Position numbers and translations under genes: made by a program. From the NCBI RefSeq assembly GCF_020524625.1, contig NZ_JAIVLL010000002.1, positions 496,001 to 560,000 of the forward strand: a DNA stretch of 64,000 nucleotides. The letters run 5' to 3'. Each line of letters opens with the position of its first letter. Position 1 is the stretch's first letter. Below the pieces are notes generated by a model. That model made no database searches, was not told the origin of the DNA, and saw only the letters and a program-made list of their open reading frames with translations. Positions 43,643-52,973 of the stretch are shown here, in pieces. Source of the DNA: Brevundimonas poindexterae. Its GTDB lineage: Bacteria; Pseudomonadota; Alphaproteobacteria; Caulobacterales; Caulobacteraceae.

Positions 43643-45736
43643 ATGGCGGGTAACGCCTTTCTGGATCGACTGAAGCGGGGCCCGGGTGGCCAGGGCCAGA
43701 GCAACCTGCTGCAACGCATCCTGTACTGGAGCGTCGTGGCCGGCGTTTGGGGCCTGATCTTTCTGGTCGTCTTCTTTGCCGTGTTCGCCCGCGGGCTGCC
43801 GGACACCTCTTCCCTCTATGACATCGACCGCCAGCCGTCCGTCACGTATCTGGATCGCAACGGGGCCCTGATCGCCGTGCGCGGCAGCCAGCAGGCTCCG
43901 CCCGCCGATCTCGATGCCCTGCCCGACTATGTGCCGGCCGCCTTCATCGCCATCGAGGACCAGCGGTTCCGCTGGCACCCGGGCTTTGATCCCATCGGCA
44001 TGGTGCGCGCCATGGTCTCGAACATGCGCGCCGGCCGCGTGGTCCAGGGCGGCTCAACCATCACCCAGCAGCTGGCCAAGAACCTGTTCCTGACGCCCGA
44101 CCAGACCCTGCGCCGCAAGGGGCAGGAGCTGATGCTGGCCGTCTGGCTGGAGATGAAATTCTCAAAGGACGAAATCCTCGCCCTGTATCTCAACCGGGTC
44201 TATTTCGGCGCCGGCGCCTATGGCATCGAGGCCGCGTCCCAGCGCTATTTCGACAAGTCGGCCAAGGACCTGACGGTCGGGGAAGCCGCGCTGCTGGCGG
44301 GTCTGCTGAAGGCCCCGTCGCGCTATTCTCCGGTGTCCGAGAGCGAACGCGCCGCCGCCCGCGCCACCGTCGTGCTCGACGAGATGGAGGAGAGCGGCGT
44401 CATCACGGCCGAACAGCGCGCCGCGGCCGTTCTGGAGCCGGTGCGGGTGTCGCGGACCCTGGCCACCCAGCACGCCCAGTATTTCGTCGACTGGCTCGAC
44501 AAGGAGATCCGCGGGCTGGTCGGTGAACCGACCGAGGACCTGATCGTCGAGACCACCCTCGACCTGACGCTGCAGACCGCGGCCGAGCGGGCCGTGAGCA
44601 AGGTGCTGAAGGACAACGCCTCGCGCGGGGTCGAACAGGCAGCGCTGGTGGCGCTCGACGGCGATGGACGGGTCCGGGCCATGATCGGCGGCGCCTCCTA
44701 TGCCGACAGCCAGTTCAACCGGGCCGTGGACGCGCGCCGTCAGGCGGGCTCGGCCTTCAAGCCGTTCGTCTATCTGACCGCCGTCGAGGCCGGCTACACG
44801 CCCCAGACCCCGGTGATTGACGAACCGATCCGCATCGGCTCGTGGGAGCCGCGCAACTATTCCGGCCGGTTCATCGGGCGCACGACCCTGTCGAACGCCG
44901 TGGCCCAGTCGACCAACACCGTGGCCGTGTCGCTGGCCGACAGTCTGGGCCGGGACAATGTGGCCCGCACCGCGCGGCGGCTGGGCATCACCAGCCGGAT
45001 CGGCCTGGAGCCCGCCATGGCGCTGGGTGCAGTTGAGGTCTCGCCGGTCGAGATGGCCCAGGCCTACGACGCCTTCGCCAACGGCGGCAAGCGCGTCACG
45101 GCCTATGGCATCAGCCGCATCCGCACCCGCGAGGGCCGGGTGATCTACCAGCGGTCGGCCCGTGAGAGCCGTCCCATCCAGGCCATCGCCAACCCGCCGC
45201 TGCTGTACATGAACGACATGCTGCGCGGCGTGATCTCGTCCGGGACGGCCCGCTCGGTGGCCATTCCGGGCCGGGACCTGGCGGGCAAGACGGGCACGAC
45301 CTCGGACTACAAGGACGCCTGGTTCGTCGGCTACACCGGCGGCTTCGTCACCGCCGTCTGGGTCGGCAAGGACGACAACAGCGCCATGCGGGGCGTGACC
45401 GGCGGACAGGCCCCGGCGGCCATCTGGCGGGCCTTCATGACAGCGGCCCTGCCCCGGCTGGATGCCCCGCGCATTCCCGACGGCCCGCCCCTGCCCGAAG
45501 GCTGGCAGCCGCCGGACGCGGTCGGTGAGCTGATCGGCTCGATGGAAGACCCCTATGCCGACGAGATCGAGCGCGGCATCGAGCCGACGCCCGAACGGCG
45601 CGAGCCCGAGCGGCCGTCCCCCGACCAGCCGGTCATCCGCCCGACCACGCCCCAGCCCGAGCGGCGCGATCCGGAAGACCAGCGGCCGGAGCCGGCGCCG
45701 CCGCCCGAGAAAAAGGCCGATCCGCTCTTCTTCTAG
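43643..45736 (+). CDS. mrcA: Penicillin-binding protein 1A (bifunctional glycosyltransferase/transpeptidase)
   Basis: The 697-residue class A PBP has one N-terminal membrane helix (about residues 27-49). The glycosyltransferase (GT51) has EDQRFRWHPGFD, GGSTITQQLAKN, RRKGQELMLAVWLE and LYLNRVYFGAGAYG. The transpeptidase has SAFKPF (SxxK, about residue 369), QSTNTVAV and KTGTTSDYKDAW. A Pro- and Arg-rich tail closes it. ATG 43643 is chosen because GAGAGGG lies 5 bases ahead. Its stop shares CTAG with the convergent gene. Confidence 0.96.
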   Translation: MAGNAFLDRLKRGPGGQGQSNLLQRILYWSVVAGVWGLIFLVVFFAVFARGLPDTSSLYDIDRQPSVTYLDRNGALIAVRGSQQAPPADLDALPDYVPAAFIAIEDQRFRWHPGFDPIGMVRAMVSNMRAGRVVQGGSTITQQLAKNLFLTPDQTLRRKGQELMLAVWLEMKFSKDEILALYLNRVYFGAGAYGIEAASQRYFDKSAKDLTVGEAALLAGLLKAPSRYSPVSESERAAARATVVLDEMEESGVITAEQRAAAVLEPVRVSRTLATQHAQYFVDWLDKEIRGLVGEPTEDLIVETTLDLTLQTAAERAVSKVLKDNASRGVEQAALVALDGDGRVRAMIGGASYADSQFNRAVDARRQAGSAFKPFVYLTAVEAGYTPQTPVIDEPIRIGSWEPRNYSGRFIGRTTLSNAVAQSTNTVAVSLADSLGRDNVARTARRLGITSRIGLEPAMALGAVEVSPVEMAQAYDAFANGGKRVTAYGISRIRTREGRVIYQRSARESRPIQAIANPPLLYMNDMLRGVISSGTARSVAIPGRDLAGKTGTTSDYKDAWFVGYTGGFVTAVWVGKDDNSAMRGVTGGQAPAAIWRAFMTAALPRLDAPRIPDGPPLPEGWQPPDAVGELIGSMEDPYADEIERGIEPTPERREPERPSPDQPVIRPTTPQPERRDPEDQRPEPAPPPEKKADPLFF

Positions 45737-46452
45737 ACCGTCAGGGCGTGCAGCGCCGCGCCGTGCTGTTTCAGCCAGGCGCGGTGCGGAGACGGATCGC
45801 CGATCCTCTGCGCCACCACCGCCCAGAAGCGCGGGCTGTGGTCGGCATGGACCAGATGGGCCACCTCGTGCGCGGCCAGATAGTCGAGCACGGCAGGCGG
45901 GGCGAGGATCACCCGCCAGGAATAGCGGATGGTACCCCGGCCGGGGGTGCAGGAGCCCCAGCGCGAGCGCGGATCGTTGATCGAGACCTTCGGCAACGGC
46001 AGGCCCAGGGCGCGGCAGTGAACCTCGGTCCGGGCGACCAGGGCCTCGCGGGCGCGGCGTTTGAGGAAGTTGAGGATGCGCCGGCTCCAGGCCGCGCCCT
46101 CGCCGCCGGCGGCCAGTTCCTCGCCCCCGTCAGCACCGACGCGCAGCCGGGCCGCACCGGCGCCCGGCAGGACGGCCAGGGTGACGGGGCGACCCTCGAC
46201 AGTCAGCACCTGGCCCGGGGCGAGGCCGACGGGCTCGGGGCGATCGGCCAGCCGGTCGCGGATCCAGTCGGCGCGGGTGCGGGCAAAGGCCACGGCATCT
46301 GCCAGCCGGCGCTCGCTGGGGGCGACCAGTACGGCCTCACCCGCGCGGGCGTCGATGCGGATCGAGACCCGGCGGGCCCGCCGGTTGACCGACAGGCGCA
46401 GCGGCGCGCCGTCCGCGTCGAGCCTAAGCCGCTGCCCGTCGCGATACGCCAC
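45733..46452 (-). CDS. YgjP-like zinc metallopeptidase (DUF45, M48-related)
   Basis: The 239-residue protein ends with RWGSCTPGRGTIRYSWRVILAPPAVLDYLAAHEVAHLVHADHSPRFW, the DUF45 pattern with an HEVAH zinc site. A GTG start at 46452 puts it 29 bases inside the end of the depolymerase gene; no ATG lies near. It is in the same direction as phaZ. Function is unknown; relatives act in proteolysis. Confidence 0.87.
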   Translation of the reverse strand: MAYRDGQRLRLDADGAPLRLSVNRRARRVSIRIDARAGEAVLVAPSERRLADAVAFARTRADWIRDRLADRPEPVGLAPGQVLTVEGRPVTLAVLPGAGAARLRVGADGGEELAAGGEGAAWSRRILNFLKRRAREALVARTEVHCRALGLPLPKVSINDPRSRWGSCTPGRGTIRYSWRVILAPPAVLDYLAAHEVAHLVHADHSPRFWAVVAQRIGDPSPHRAWLKQHGAALHALTV

Positions 46453-47698
46453 GGGCGGCCTCGTTCCGGGCGATGAAATCGCGCACGCGGGGATAGATGT
46501 CGTCCCGGAACCGGCGCCCGTTGAAGACGCCATAATGGCCGACCTCGGGGTGGACATACAGCTCGCGCCGGTCGTCCGGGATATTGGGGCACAGGCCATG
46601 GGCGGCCTGGGTCTGGCCGACACCGGAGATGTCGTCCTTTTCCCCCTCGACCGTCATCAGGCCGATGTCGGTGATCTTCGACAGGTCGACCTTGTGCCCG
46701 CGGTGCTCCAGCGCGTTCTTCGCCAGCAGGTGCTGCTGGAAGACGATGTCGATGGTCTGGAGATAGAATTCCTCGGTCAGGTCCAGCACCGAGAGATATT
46801 CGTCGTAGAATTCCTCGTGTTTCTGGACGCCGTCGCCGTCGCCCTGGACCAGATTCTGGAAATAGTCGAACTGGGCGTCGCGGTGGCGATCCTCGTTCAT
46901 CGACATGAAGCTGTAGAGCTGGACAAAGCCCGGATAGACCCGCCGCCCGGCGCCCGGATAGGGCAGGGGCACGGTGTGGATCATGTTTGACCGGAACCAG
47001 GCGAAGGGCCGGGCCTCGGCCAGACGGTTGGTGACGGTCGGCGACAGGCGCGCATCGATGGGCGAACCCATATAGGTCATGCTGAGCGGCCGGTGCGGAT
47101 CCTTGTCCTCGGCCATCAGGGCGCAGGCGGCCAGCACGGGCGGTCCCGGCTGGCACACGCCGACCACATGGACGCCGGGGCCGATGGCGGCCAGCATATC
47201 GCGGATGTGGTCGATGTAGTCATAAAAGTCGAACCGGCCCTCAAGCATGGGCACCTGACGGGCGTTGACCCAGTCGGTGACATAGACGTCGTGGTCCTGC
47301 AGGAAGCCCTCGACCGTGCCGCGCAGCAGGGTCGCATAGTGGCCGGACAGCGGCGCCACGATCAGGACGGCGGGGCCATCCGCGGGCTTACCGGCGCGCT
47401 GCAGATCGCCGAGGTTGCGCTGAAAGCGGATCAGGCGGCACCAGGGCGAGGTCCAGATCGTCTGTTCCGTGGTGCGGAGGGTGTGGCCCTCGGCCGTCAC
47501 CACATCGAGGTTCCAGGCCGGCTTGCCATAGCGGCGGGTCAGCCCCTCGAACACCTCGGCGGCGGCATAGGCCGTGCGCCCGATGGCGGTGTCGGCAGCC
47601 GGATTGAACGGGGAGGACCAGAAGGACCGGGCCAGCTGGGCCCCCAGGCGGAAAGGGGCGGCCGAATAGTAGGAGAATTCGTGCAGGGAATAGAGCAT
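46424..47698 (-). CDS. phaZ: Intracellular polyhydroxyalkanoate depolymerase
   Basis: The 424-residue enzyme degrades stored PHB. It starts MLYSLHEFSYYSAAPFR, the typical N-terminus, and has the lipase-box variant GVCQPG with a catalytic Cys, and a late HPEVGHYGVFNGRRFRD histidine segment, as in PhaZ of Cupriavidus type. No signal peptide is present, fitting an intracellular role. The region upstream (47730-47775) is rich in TGC/GCA triplets like PhaR sites. Confidence 0.95.
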   Translation of the reverse strand: MLYSLHEFSYYSAAPFRLGAQLARSFWSSPFNPAADTAIGRTAYAAAEVFEGLTRRYGKPAWNLDVVTAEGHTLRTTEQTIWTSPWCRLIRFQRNLGDLQRAGKPADGPAVLIVAPLSGHYATLLRGTVEGFLQDHDVYVTDWVNARQVPMLEGRFDFYDYIDHIRDMLAAIGPGVHVVGVCQPGPPVLAACALMAEDKDPHRPLSMTYMGSPIDARLSPTVTNRLAEARPFAWFRSNMIHTVPLPYPGAGRRVYPGFVQLYSFMSMNEDRHRDAQFDYFQNLVQGDGDGVQKHEEFYDEYLSVLDLTEEFYLQTIDIVFQQHLLAKNALEHRGHKVDLSKITDIGLMTVEGEKDDISGVGQTQAAHGLCPNIPDDRRELYVHPEVGHYGVFNGRRFRDDIYPRVRDFIARNEAARGVSRRAAA

Positions 47699-48410
47699 GC
47701 GTCTCTTCGAATGGCGGCGTGCGGCCGGCCGGACTGTGCAGCGCAGCATAGTTCGCAAGGCACTGCAAAAGGATTATCGGACGCAGAGGTTCCCGGGCGT
47801 TCAAACACCCGTGAGGGGAGCGGGCAGGCGAAGGCGCCCGTCCGTGGTGGCGGCGGGTTGGAGGGCAGGCGGAGCGCCGGGCCTTCGCCCGGATGAGAAC
47901 AAGAAATACCGTTTCGACGAAGACCGACGCTCCGCGCGGTGGTTTTCCGGAAGCTTGCGTCGGGTGGCCGTATTCGGGCCTTACCGCAGCGCCCCCGGCG
48001 GGCGGGCTGAACCTGCATTCAGTCCCGGAACGGCCGAGTATCCCCCTCGACCCTTGCCCCGATCCCGCACCCGGAGGCGGAGATCGAGGGTGCTCGGACC
48101 CGGAGGTCCGACCCCGCTCCATCGCTCCCGTCACTCAAAAGGTCGCAGGCCTTACGAGCCCTCCGTGCGACGGGACGGGGGAAGGTTTGCACAGACCCGG
48201 GCTGAGGCGGGAAGAACGGTGCGGGAAAGGGTGGGGGTGTTGAAACGATGGGGGAATTCGGGGGCGGTTGTGATGGCTGGGGGGTTTGGGTCAGCAGACG
48301 GCTTCTCGTCCGGGTAGGACGCGCAGTTTGTGGGACGTGTTTTCGACTTTAAGCAATCGCGCTCAAATTCTTCGATAGTGCCAGATGATTCAGGCTTAGG
48401 CTCCTGCGCC
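47699..48410. other. Non-coding gap with one hairpin
   Basis: No supported gene lies here. A perfect 7-bp inverted repeat with a four-base loop (TCGGACC/GGTCCGA, 48094-48111) is present but lacks a T-run. A TGC/GCA-rich stretch lies close to the phaZ end (47730-47775). The composition changes toward A+T around 48330, just ahead of the HEPN-like gene. Confidence 0.5.
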
Positions 48411-49082
48411 ATGACAAAACCCAACGAGAATGGGCCGCCACAGGCGGCGTTCGACTTCGATGCGCGTTTCATGCGCAAAGGCAAACGCAGCGCAATCGTG
48501 CTGCTGCCCCCAGACTACCTCGCACCAATCGGACTAATTATCGCTCATTGGGGGCAATTCGAGCGGCTATTTGCCGTTGCCATCGACGCAATGTTGCGCG
48601 CGGAAGCAGCCGACGGGATAGCCCGCGATTGGGTCAGGGACTCAAAGCGGACCAGCTTTAAGACCCGGTGCCGACTGCTGAAGGACCTCTGTCGAGAGTG
48701 GCTGGCCATCAAACGTCCAGAGCAGGCCAAGGCTCTAATGGGCATCATTGATCGGGCCAGTAGCCTCGCAAGCAAACGGAACCTGATCGCCCACGGCTCA
48801 TATGCCTACGCAATTGAGCCGCACTCTAGCACGGTTACAAACTGCCGCGCGGTGGATCACGATACAGGAAAGGAAATGGCGTTCGACGAAACGGTATTAA
48901 AGAAATTGTACCATGACATTGCACACGAAACCGCCGAGCTTTGGTTCACTCTTAGGTCGTTCTGCACCATCGATGGTCAGCTTTGGACATTCGAAGACGC
49001 AGAGATTTTAAGAATATATCGAGAGACCGATCATCCATGGAACCCCAATCCCAATAGGCAGAAACTCACGCCTCAATCTTAG
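48411..49082 (+). CDS. HEPN-like protein (RNxxxH motif), orphan
   Basis: The 223-residue product is helical and contains RNLIAHGSYAY (about residue 122): an R-x4-H motif with a polar Asn next to the Arg, as in the active site of HEPN ribonucleases. No nucleotidyltransferase or other toxin-antitoxin partner is adjacent on either side. The A+T-richer composition and surrounding intergenic repeats point to acquisition. A pure structural or regulatory HEPN-like role is equally possible. Confidence 0.65.
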   Translation: MTKPNENGPPQAAFDFDARFMRKGKRSAIVLLPPDYLAPIGLIIAHWGQFERLFAVAIDAMLRAEAADGIARDWVRDSKRTSFKTRCRLLKDLCREWLAIKRPEQAKALMGIIDRASSLASKRNLIAHGSYAYAIEPHSSTVTNCRAVDHDTGKEMAFDETVLKKLYHDIAHETAELWFTLRSFCTIDGQLWTFEDAEILRIYRETDHPWNPNPNRQKLTPQS

Positions 49083-49191
49083 CGGCGACCACTTCTAAAG
49101 CACCGGGCGATCCCAGCAGATCTTTGATCGAGGCATGCCCATTCTCAGATACCGCACCCCCACAGGTAAGTTCAGATACGGGCACCGGCCT

Positions 49192-49650
49192 CCGCCGCGG
49201 GCGGCACCGATCCCTGGGTCGAGCCCGAGGATGACGAGTCATCGCCTTCCGGTCCCTTCTCCCGGTGGGAGAAGGTGGCGCGTGAGCGCCGGATGAGGGT
49301 CGGCGGGGTCATTCGGCGACAGCCGTGGCAGGGCCGGTACGACGGCTCACGCCGAAGGCATTGGAGAGCCCCTCACCCCCGACCCCCTCTCCCACGGGAG
49401 AGGGGAGATACGCCTAACGGTTCACGTCGCGGGCGGCACCGATCCTCGGGTCGAGCCCGAGGATGACGGGGGCTGCTGTCTCCTCCCTATCGGAGATGGG
49501 GAGGTGGCGCGGCGCCTCTTGCGCCGTGACGGAGGGGCTCTTGGGGGCGGGCCTGCGGTGAAGAACCCCTCCACCCTGCTTCGCCAAGGCTTCAGGCTCC
49601 GCGCTGCCCTTCGGGTCGCAGGGTCCCCCTCCCCATCGTGACGGGGAGGA
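49192..49650. repeat. Cluster of intergenic repeats
   Basis: A segment of about 40 bases with CGCGGGCGGCACCGATCC and GGGTCGAGCCCGAGGATGAC occurs twice in direct orientation (49192-49231 and 49428-49469). Between and after them are CCTTCTCCC..GGGAGAAGG (49254-49278), CCCTCTCCC..GGGAGAGGGG (49384-49408), and mirror-like TCCTCCCTATC and CCCCATCGTGACGGGG motifs to 49650. No gene is supported. Confidence 0.7.
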
Positions 49651-49728
49651 GACAGAATGCGGCGACCGATTGAACCGGATCGGGCGTTCGCGGCACCTTG
49701 TTCCCGAGAGTGCGGAGGGTCTGTTTCG

Positions 49729-50313
49729 ATGTCGCCGATCCCGAGGGACAAGGCCCGCCTGCTGGACGCCTACCTGGTGGCGGCGGCGCGGGCGGGGGAC
49801 GTGGCGGCGCGGGCGCGGCTGGTCGCGCGGTGGCAGCCGAAATTGCTGGGTCATGCCTGGCGGCTGACCGGCGATGCCGAGATGGCGCGCGAGGCGGTGC
49901 AGGACGGCTGGATCGAGATCCTGCGTGGGCTGGGGGGCTTGCGCGACGAGCTGGCCTTTCCGGCCTGGGCCTTGCGGATCGTGACGCGCCGGGCCCGGCG
50001 ACTGGGCGGGCGGCGGGGTCTGGACCGGGCGCGGCAGGCGCCGCTGGACGACGATCTGGCGGACGCTGCGGCCGGGGGTGAGGGCGAGAGCGGAGGCGGG
50101 GCCGATGTGCTGGCCCGGCGGACGCTGCAGCGGGGCATTGAGGCCCTGCCGCCCGACCAGAGGGCCGCGCTGGCGCTGGTCTATCTGCACGGGCTGAGCG
50201 TGGCCGAGGCGGCCCTGGCCCTCGAGACGCCGGAAGGCACGATCAAGACGCGCCTGATGCATGCGCGGCGCAAGCTGCGTGATCACCTGATTGACCAAGG
50301 AGTGAGCCCATGA
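49729..50313 (+). CDS. ECF-type RNA polymerase sigma factor
   Basis: The 194-residue factor has a sigma-2 region (LVARWQPKLLGHAWRLTGDAEMAREAVQDGWIEILRGL) and a sigma-4 region (LPPDQRAALALVYLHGLSVAEAALALETPEGTIKTRLMHARRKLRDHL). ATG 49729 follows GGAGGG at about 10 bases. The gene after it overlaps by four bases (ATGA) and encodes a membrane protein, which may be the regulator. Confidence 0.92.
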   Translation: MSPIPRDKARLLDAYLVAAARAGDVAARARLVARWQPKLLGHAWRLTGDAEMAREAVQDGWIEILRGLGGLRDELAFPAWALRIVTRRARRLGGRRGLDRARQAPLDDDLADAAAGGEGESGGGADVLARRTLQRGIEALPPDQRAALALVYLHGLSVAEAALALETPEGTIKTRLMHARRKLRDHLIDQGVSP

Positions 50314-50687
50314 CCGACGATATCGACACCCTGATCGCCCGCACGCTGAGGGAAGAGGACCGCGCCCTGCTGGAGCGGGCCGGGGCCGAGCCGGGCTATT
50401 TCCGGCAGATCGGGGAGACCTTTACCGGGCCGACCGGCTGGATGAATGTCGTGCTGCTGGTCACCCAGACGCTGCTGTTCATCGCCGGGGTCTGGGCCGC
50501 GTGGCGGTTCTTTCAGGCCGGGGAGGCGCTGGAGGCGCTGCGCTGGGGCCTGCCGGCGGCGGTGCTGATCCTGTCGTCGCTGATGCTCAAGCTGTCGATC
50601 TGGCCGGCCATCCATGCCAACCGGACGATCCACGCCCTGCGGCGACTGGAACTGCAGCTGGCGCTGCGCGGGCAGGCGCGGCCCTGA
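50310..50687 (+). CDS. Two-helix membrane protein, putative partner of the ECF sigma factor
   Basis: The 125-residue protein has a cytosolic N-terminal domain of about 45 residues (DTLIARTLREEDRALLERAG), two membrane helices (about 46-68 and 78-98) and a short tail. I recall this type as DUF6768. It is coupled to the sigma gene, and an anti-sigma role is inferred from position only; it has no zinc anti-sigma motif. Confidence 0.8.
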   Translation: MTDDIDTLIARTLREEDRALLERAGAEPGYFRQIGETFTGPTGWMNVVLLVTQTLLFIAGVWAAWRFFQAGEALEALRWGLPAAVLILSSLMLKLSIWPAIHANRTIHALRRLELQLALRGQARP

Positions 50688-50690
50688 GCC

Positions 50691-51329
50691 CTAGCCCCGG
50701 GCCATCACGCGGCGGACGATGTCGGCGGCGGTCTCGGGGCCAAGTTCGTAGTTGAGGGTCTGGCGGGCCTTGCCGTCCGGGCCCATCAACCAGATGGCGA
50801 GCGAGTGGTTCATCGTATAGGCCTCGCCCGTGCCCGAGCGGCTGTAGAAGACGTCATAGGCGTCGGCGGCGGCGGCGACCTGTTCCGGGGTGCCGGTCAG
50901 GCCGATGACCCCTTCGGGAAAGCCGTCGGACGACAGATAGTCCTTCATCACCTGCGGCGTGTCGCGCCCGGGGTCGACCGAGATGAAGATCATCTGCAGG
51001 TCCTCGCCCTGGGGCCCCAGTTCGGTCTTGAGCGCCTGAAGGAAGGCCAGGGTGGTCGGGCAGTAGTCGGGGCAATACGTAAAGCCGAAGAAGACCAGGC
51101 TCCATTTTCCGTCCAGCAGGGTCTGGTCGACCGTCTCGCCGTCCTGGTTGACCAGGGTGAAGGGGCCGCCGGCGGTCGGCTGGCCCTCGACGCCGGCCTC
51201 GCGCGCCTGACCGGCGGTGCCGGCGTTCGTATCGCCCCGCCCCTGCACCACGATCAGGGTGACGAGCGCCAGAGCCGCGGCAATGCCCAGACAGGCGGCG
51301 GCCAGAACGACGGTGGTCTTGCGCGGCAT
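50691..51329 (-). CDS. SCO1/SenC family copper chaperone
   Basis: The 212-residue protein has a membrane anchor (AAACLGIAAALALVTLIVV) and a thioredoxin-like domain with the copper site FGFTYCPDYCPTT (CxxxC) and the late His in YTMNHSLAIWLMG. It delivers copper to cytochrome oxidase. It stands next to RegB/RegA, as senC does in Rhodobacter. Confidence 0.94.
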   Translation of the reverse strand: MPRKTTVVLAAACLGIAAALALVTLIVVQGRGDTNAGTAGQAREAGVEGQPTAGGPFTLVNQDGETVDQTLLDGKWSLVFFGFTYCPDYCPTTLAFLQALKTELGPQGEDLQMIFISVDPGRDTPQVMKDYLSSDGFPEGVIGLTGTPEQVAAAADAYDVFYSRSGTGEAYTMNHSLAIWLMGPDGKARQTLNYELGPETAADIVRRVMARG

Positions 51330-51412
51330 GGGGCCTCCGGAACAGGTGCGGCGAACGATTGCGGCGACGCGGCGTCTCGCCCCGCGTGTCGGCCCGGGTC
51401 TATAGAGGGGAT

Positions 51413-52954
51413 GTGGAAACGATAGAAGCCGATAAAGGGCCGCAGGGGCCGGGGCTGAAGGGGTGGCGGAACCTGCCCCGGCGCAGTCGCGGCCTGTCGC
51501 TCAGGACGCTGATCATCCTGCGCTGGCTGGCGATCACGGGCCAGAGCGCGACCATTGCGGTGGCCACCCTGGGCTTTCACTTCGACCTGCCGCTGCTGGC
51601 CTGTCTGACGGTGATCGCGGCCAGCGTGGCCATGAACCTGCAGGCGACGCGACGGCTGAAGCGGCCCGATCCGCCGGTGGCCGACGGGGGGCTGACGGCG
51701 GCGCATCTGGGGTTCGACATCCTGCAGCTGACCTTGCTGCTGGGGCTGACGGGGGGGCTGCAGAACCCCTTCTGCCTGCTGCTGGTGGCGCCGGTGACGG
51801 TGGCGGCGGCGTCGCTGCCGGCGCGGCAGGCGATCGTGCTGGGGCTGATGGTGCTGCTGGCGACGGTCGGGCTGTTCTTCTGGGCCCTGCCCCTGCCGTG
51901 GCAGGCGGGGACCGAGCTGAACCTGCCGGCGCTGTACCGGTTCGGGATCGGCCTGGCGCTGGTGACCGGGGTGGTGTTCACGGCGGCCTATGCCTGGCGG
52001 GTCGCGGCCGATGCCGAGAAGCTGGAGCTGGCGCTGGCGACCACCCAGGACGTCTTGCAGCGCGAGCAGAGGCTGGCGGCGCTGGGCGGGCTGGCGGCGG
52101 CGGCCGCGCATGAGCTGGGCACGCCTCTGGCGACCATCCAGATCGTGGCCAAGGAGCTGAAGCGCGCCTTTCCCGCCGATGCGGCGGCGGCCGAGGATGC
52201 GGCCCTGATCCTGGAACAGGCCGAGCGGTGCCGGCTGATCCTGAAGCGGCTGTCGCAGCGGCCCGAGGACGGCGATGCCCTGTATGACGACGTGGACCTC
52301 AAGGCCCTGCTGGAAGAGGTGGCGGCCCCGCACAAGGGCTTCGACCTGGATTTCCGCATCGTCGTGCGGGTGGCCGACGGCAGCCCGCCGCCGCGCATCA
52401 AGCGCATGCCCGAGGTGATCCACGGCCTGTCGACCCTGGTCGAGAACGCCGCCGACTTTGCCACGCGCGAGGTGCGGCTGACGGCGGCGGTCGATGCGGG
52501 CTGGATCGAGATCGAGATCGCCGACGACGGGCCGGGCTTTTCGCCCGATATCTTGCCCCGGCTGGGCGAGCCCTATGTGACCTCGCGTCCGCAGGGCAAG
52601 GCGCGGCGGGCCCTGGCCGCCCAGATCGCCGCCGCCGCCATGCCGAAGGGCGCCCGCAAGCCGCGCCGGGGCCGTGCCGCGCCTGAACCCGAGCCGACGA
52701 CCGAAGACCTGATCGCGCCCAGCCAGGGCGGCATGGGCCTGGGCTTCTTCATCGCCCGCACCCTGCTGGAGCGATCCGGCGGGCGGGTGTCGGTCGGCAC
52801 CGGGGCGGGGCCGAAGGGCAAGCCGCGCGGCGCCCGGGTCGCCATCCGCTGGTCCCGTCAGGCGCTGGAGCCGATGCGGGCGGGCGGGCCCGATGCCGAA
52901 GTGTCGCAGGGCGGCGGTGAAACCTTGACCGCACCCGGTTCCGTAACGACGTGA
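51413..52954 (+). CDS. regB: Redox sensor histidine kinase RegB/PrrB/ActS
   Basis: The roughly 513-residue kinase has five or six membrane helices, the quinone-binding motif TGGLQNPF (about residue 112) in a helix loop, the H-box AAAHELGTPLAT (about residue 232), and N and G boxes (LVENAADFA, IADDGPGFSPD, GMGLGFFIA). The redox Cys appears in AERCRLILKRL. The start is taken at the GTG 51413 (GTGGAAACG); the GAGGGG ahead is only 2-3 bases away, so the exact start is uncertain. Confidence 0.88.
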   Translation: METIEADKGPQGPGLKGWRNLPRRSRGLSLRTLIILRWLAITGQSATIAVATLGFHFDLPLLACLTVIAASVAMNLQATRRLKRPDPPVADGGLTAAHLGFDILQLTLLLGLTGGLQNPFCLLLVAPVTVAAASLPARQAIVLGLMVLLATVGLFFWALPLPWQAGTELNLPALYRFGIGLALVTGVVFTAAYAWRVAADAEKLELALATTQDVLQREQRLAALGGLAAAAAHELGTPLATIQIVAKELKRAFPADAAAAEDAALILEQAERCRLILKRLSQRPEDGDALYDDVDLKALLEEVAAPHKGFDLDFRIVVRVADGSPPPRIKRMPEVIHGLSTLVENAADFATREVRLTAAVDAGWIEIEIADDGPGFSPDILPRLGEPYVTSRPQGKARRALAAQIAAAAMPKGARKPRRGRAAPEPEPTTEDLIAPSQGGMGLGFFIARTLLERSGGRVSVGTGAGPKGKPRGARVAIRWSRQALEPMRAGGPDAEVSQGGGETLTAPGSVTT

Positions 52955-52973
52955 TGGACGTTGGAGACAGATC

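Noticed and set aside
48094..48111. TCGGACC/GGTCCGA hairpin as an intrinsic terminator
   Set aside because: No T-run follows on either strand.
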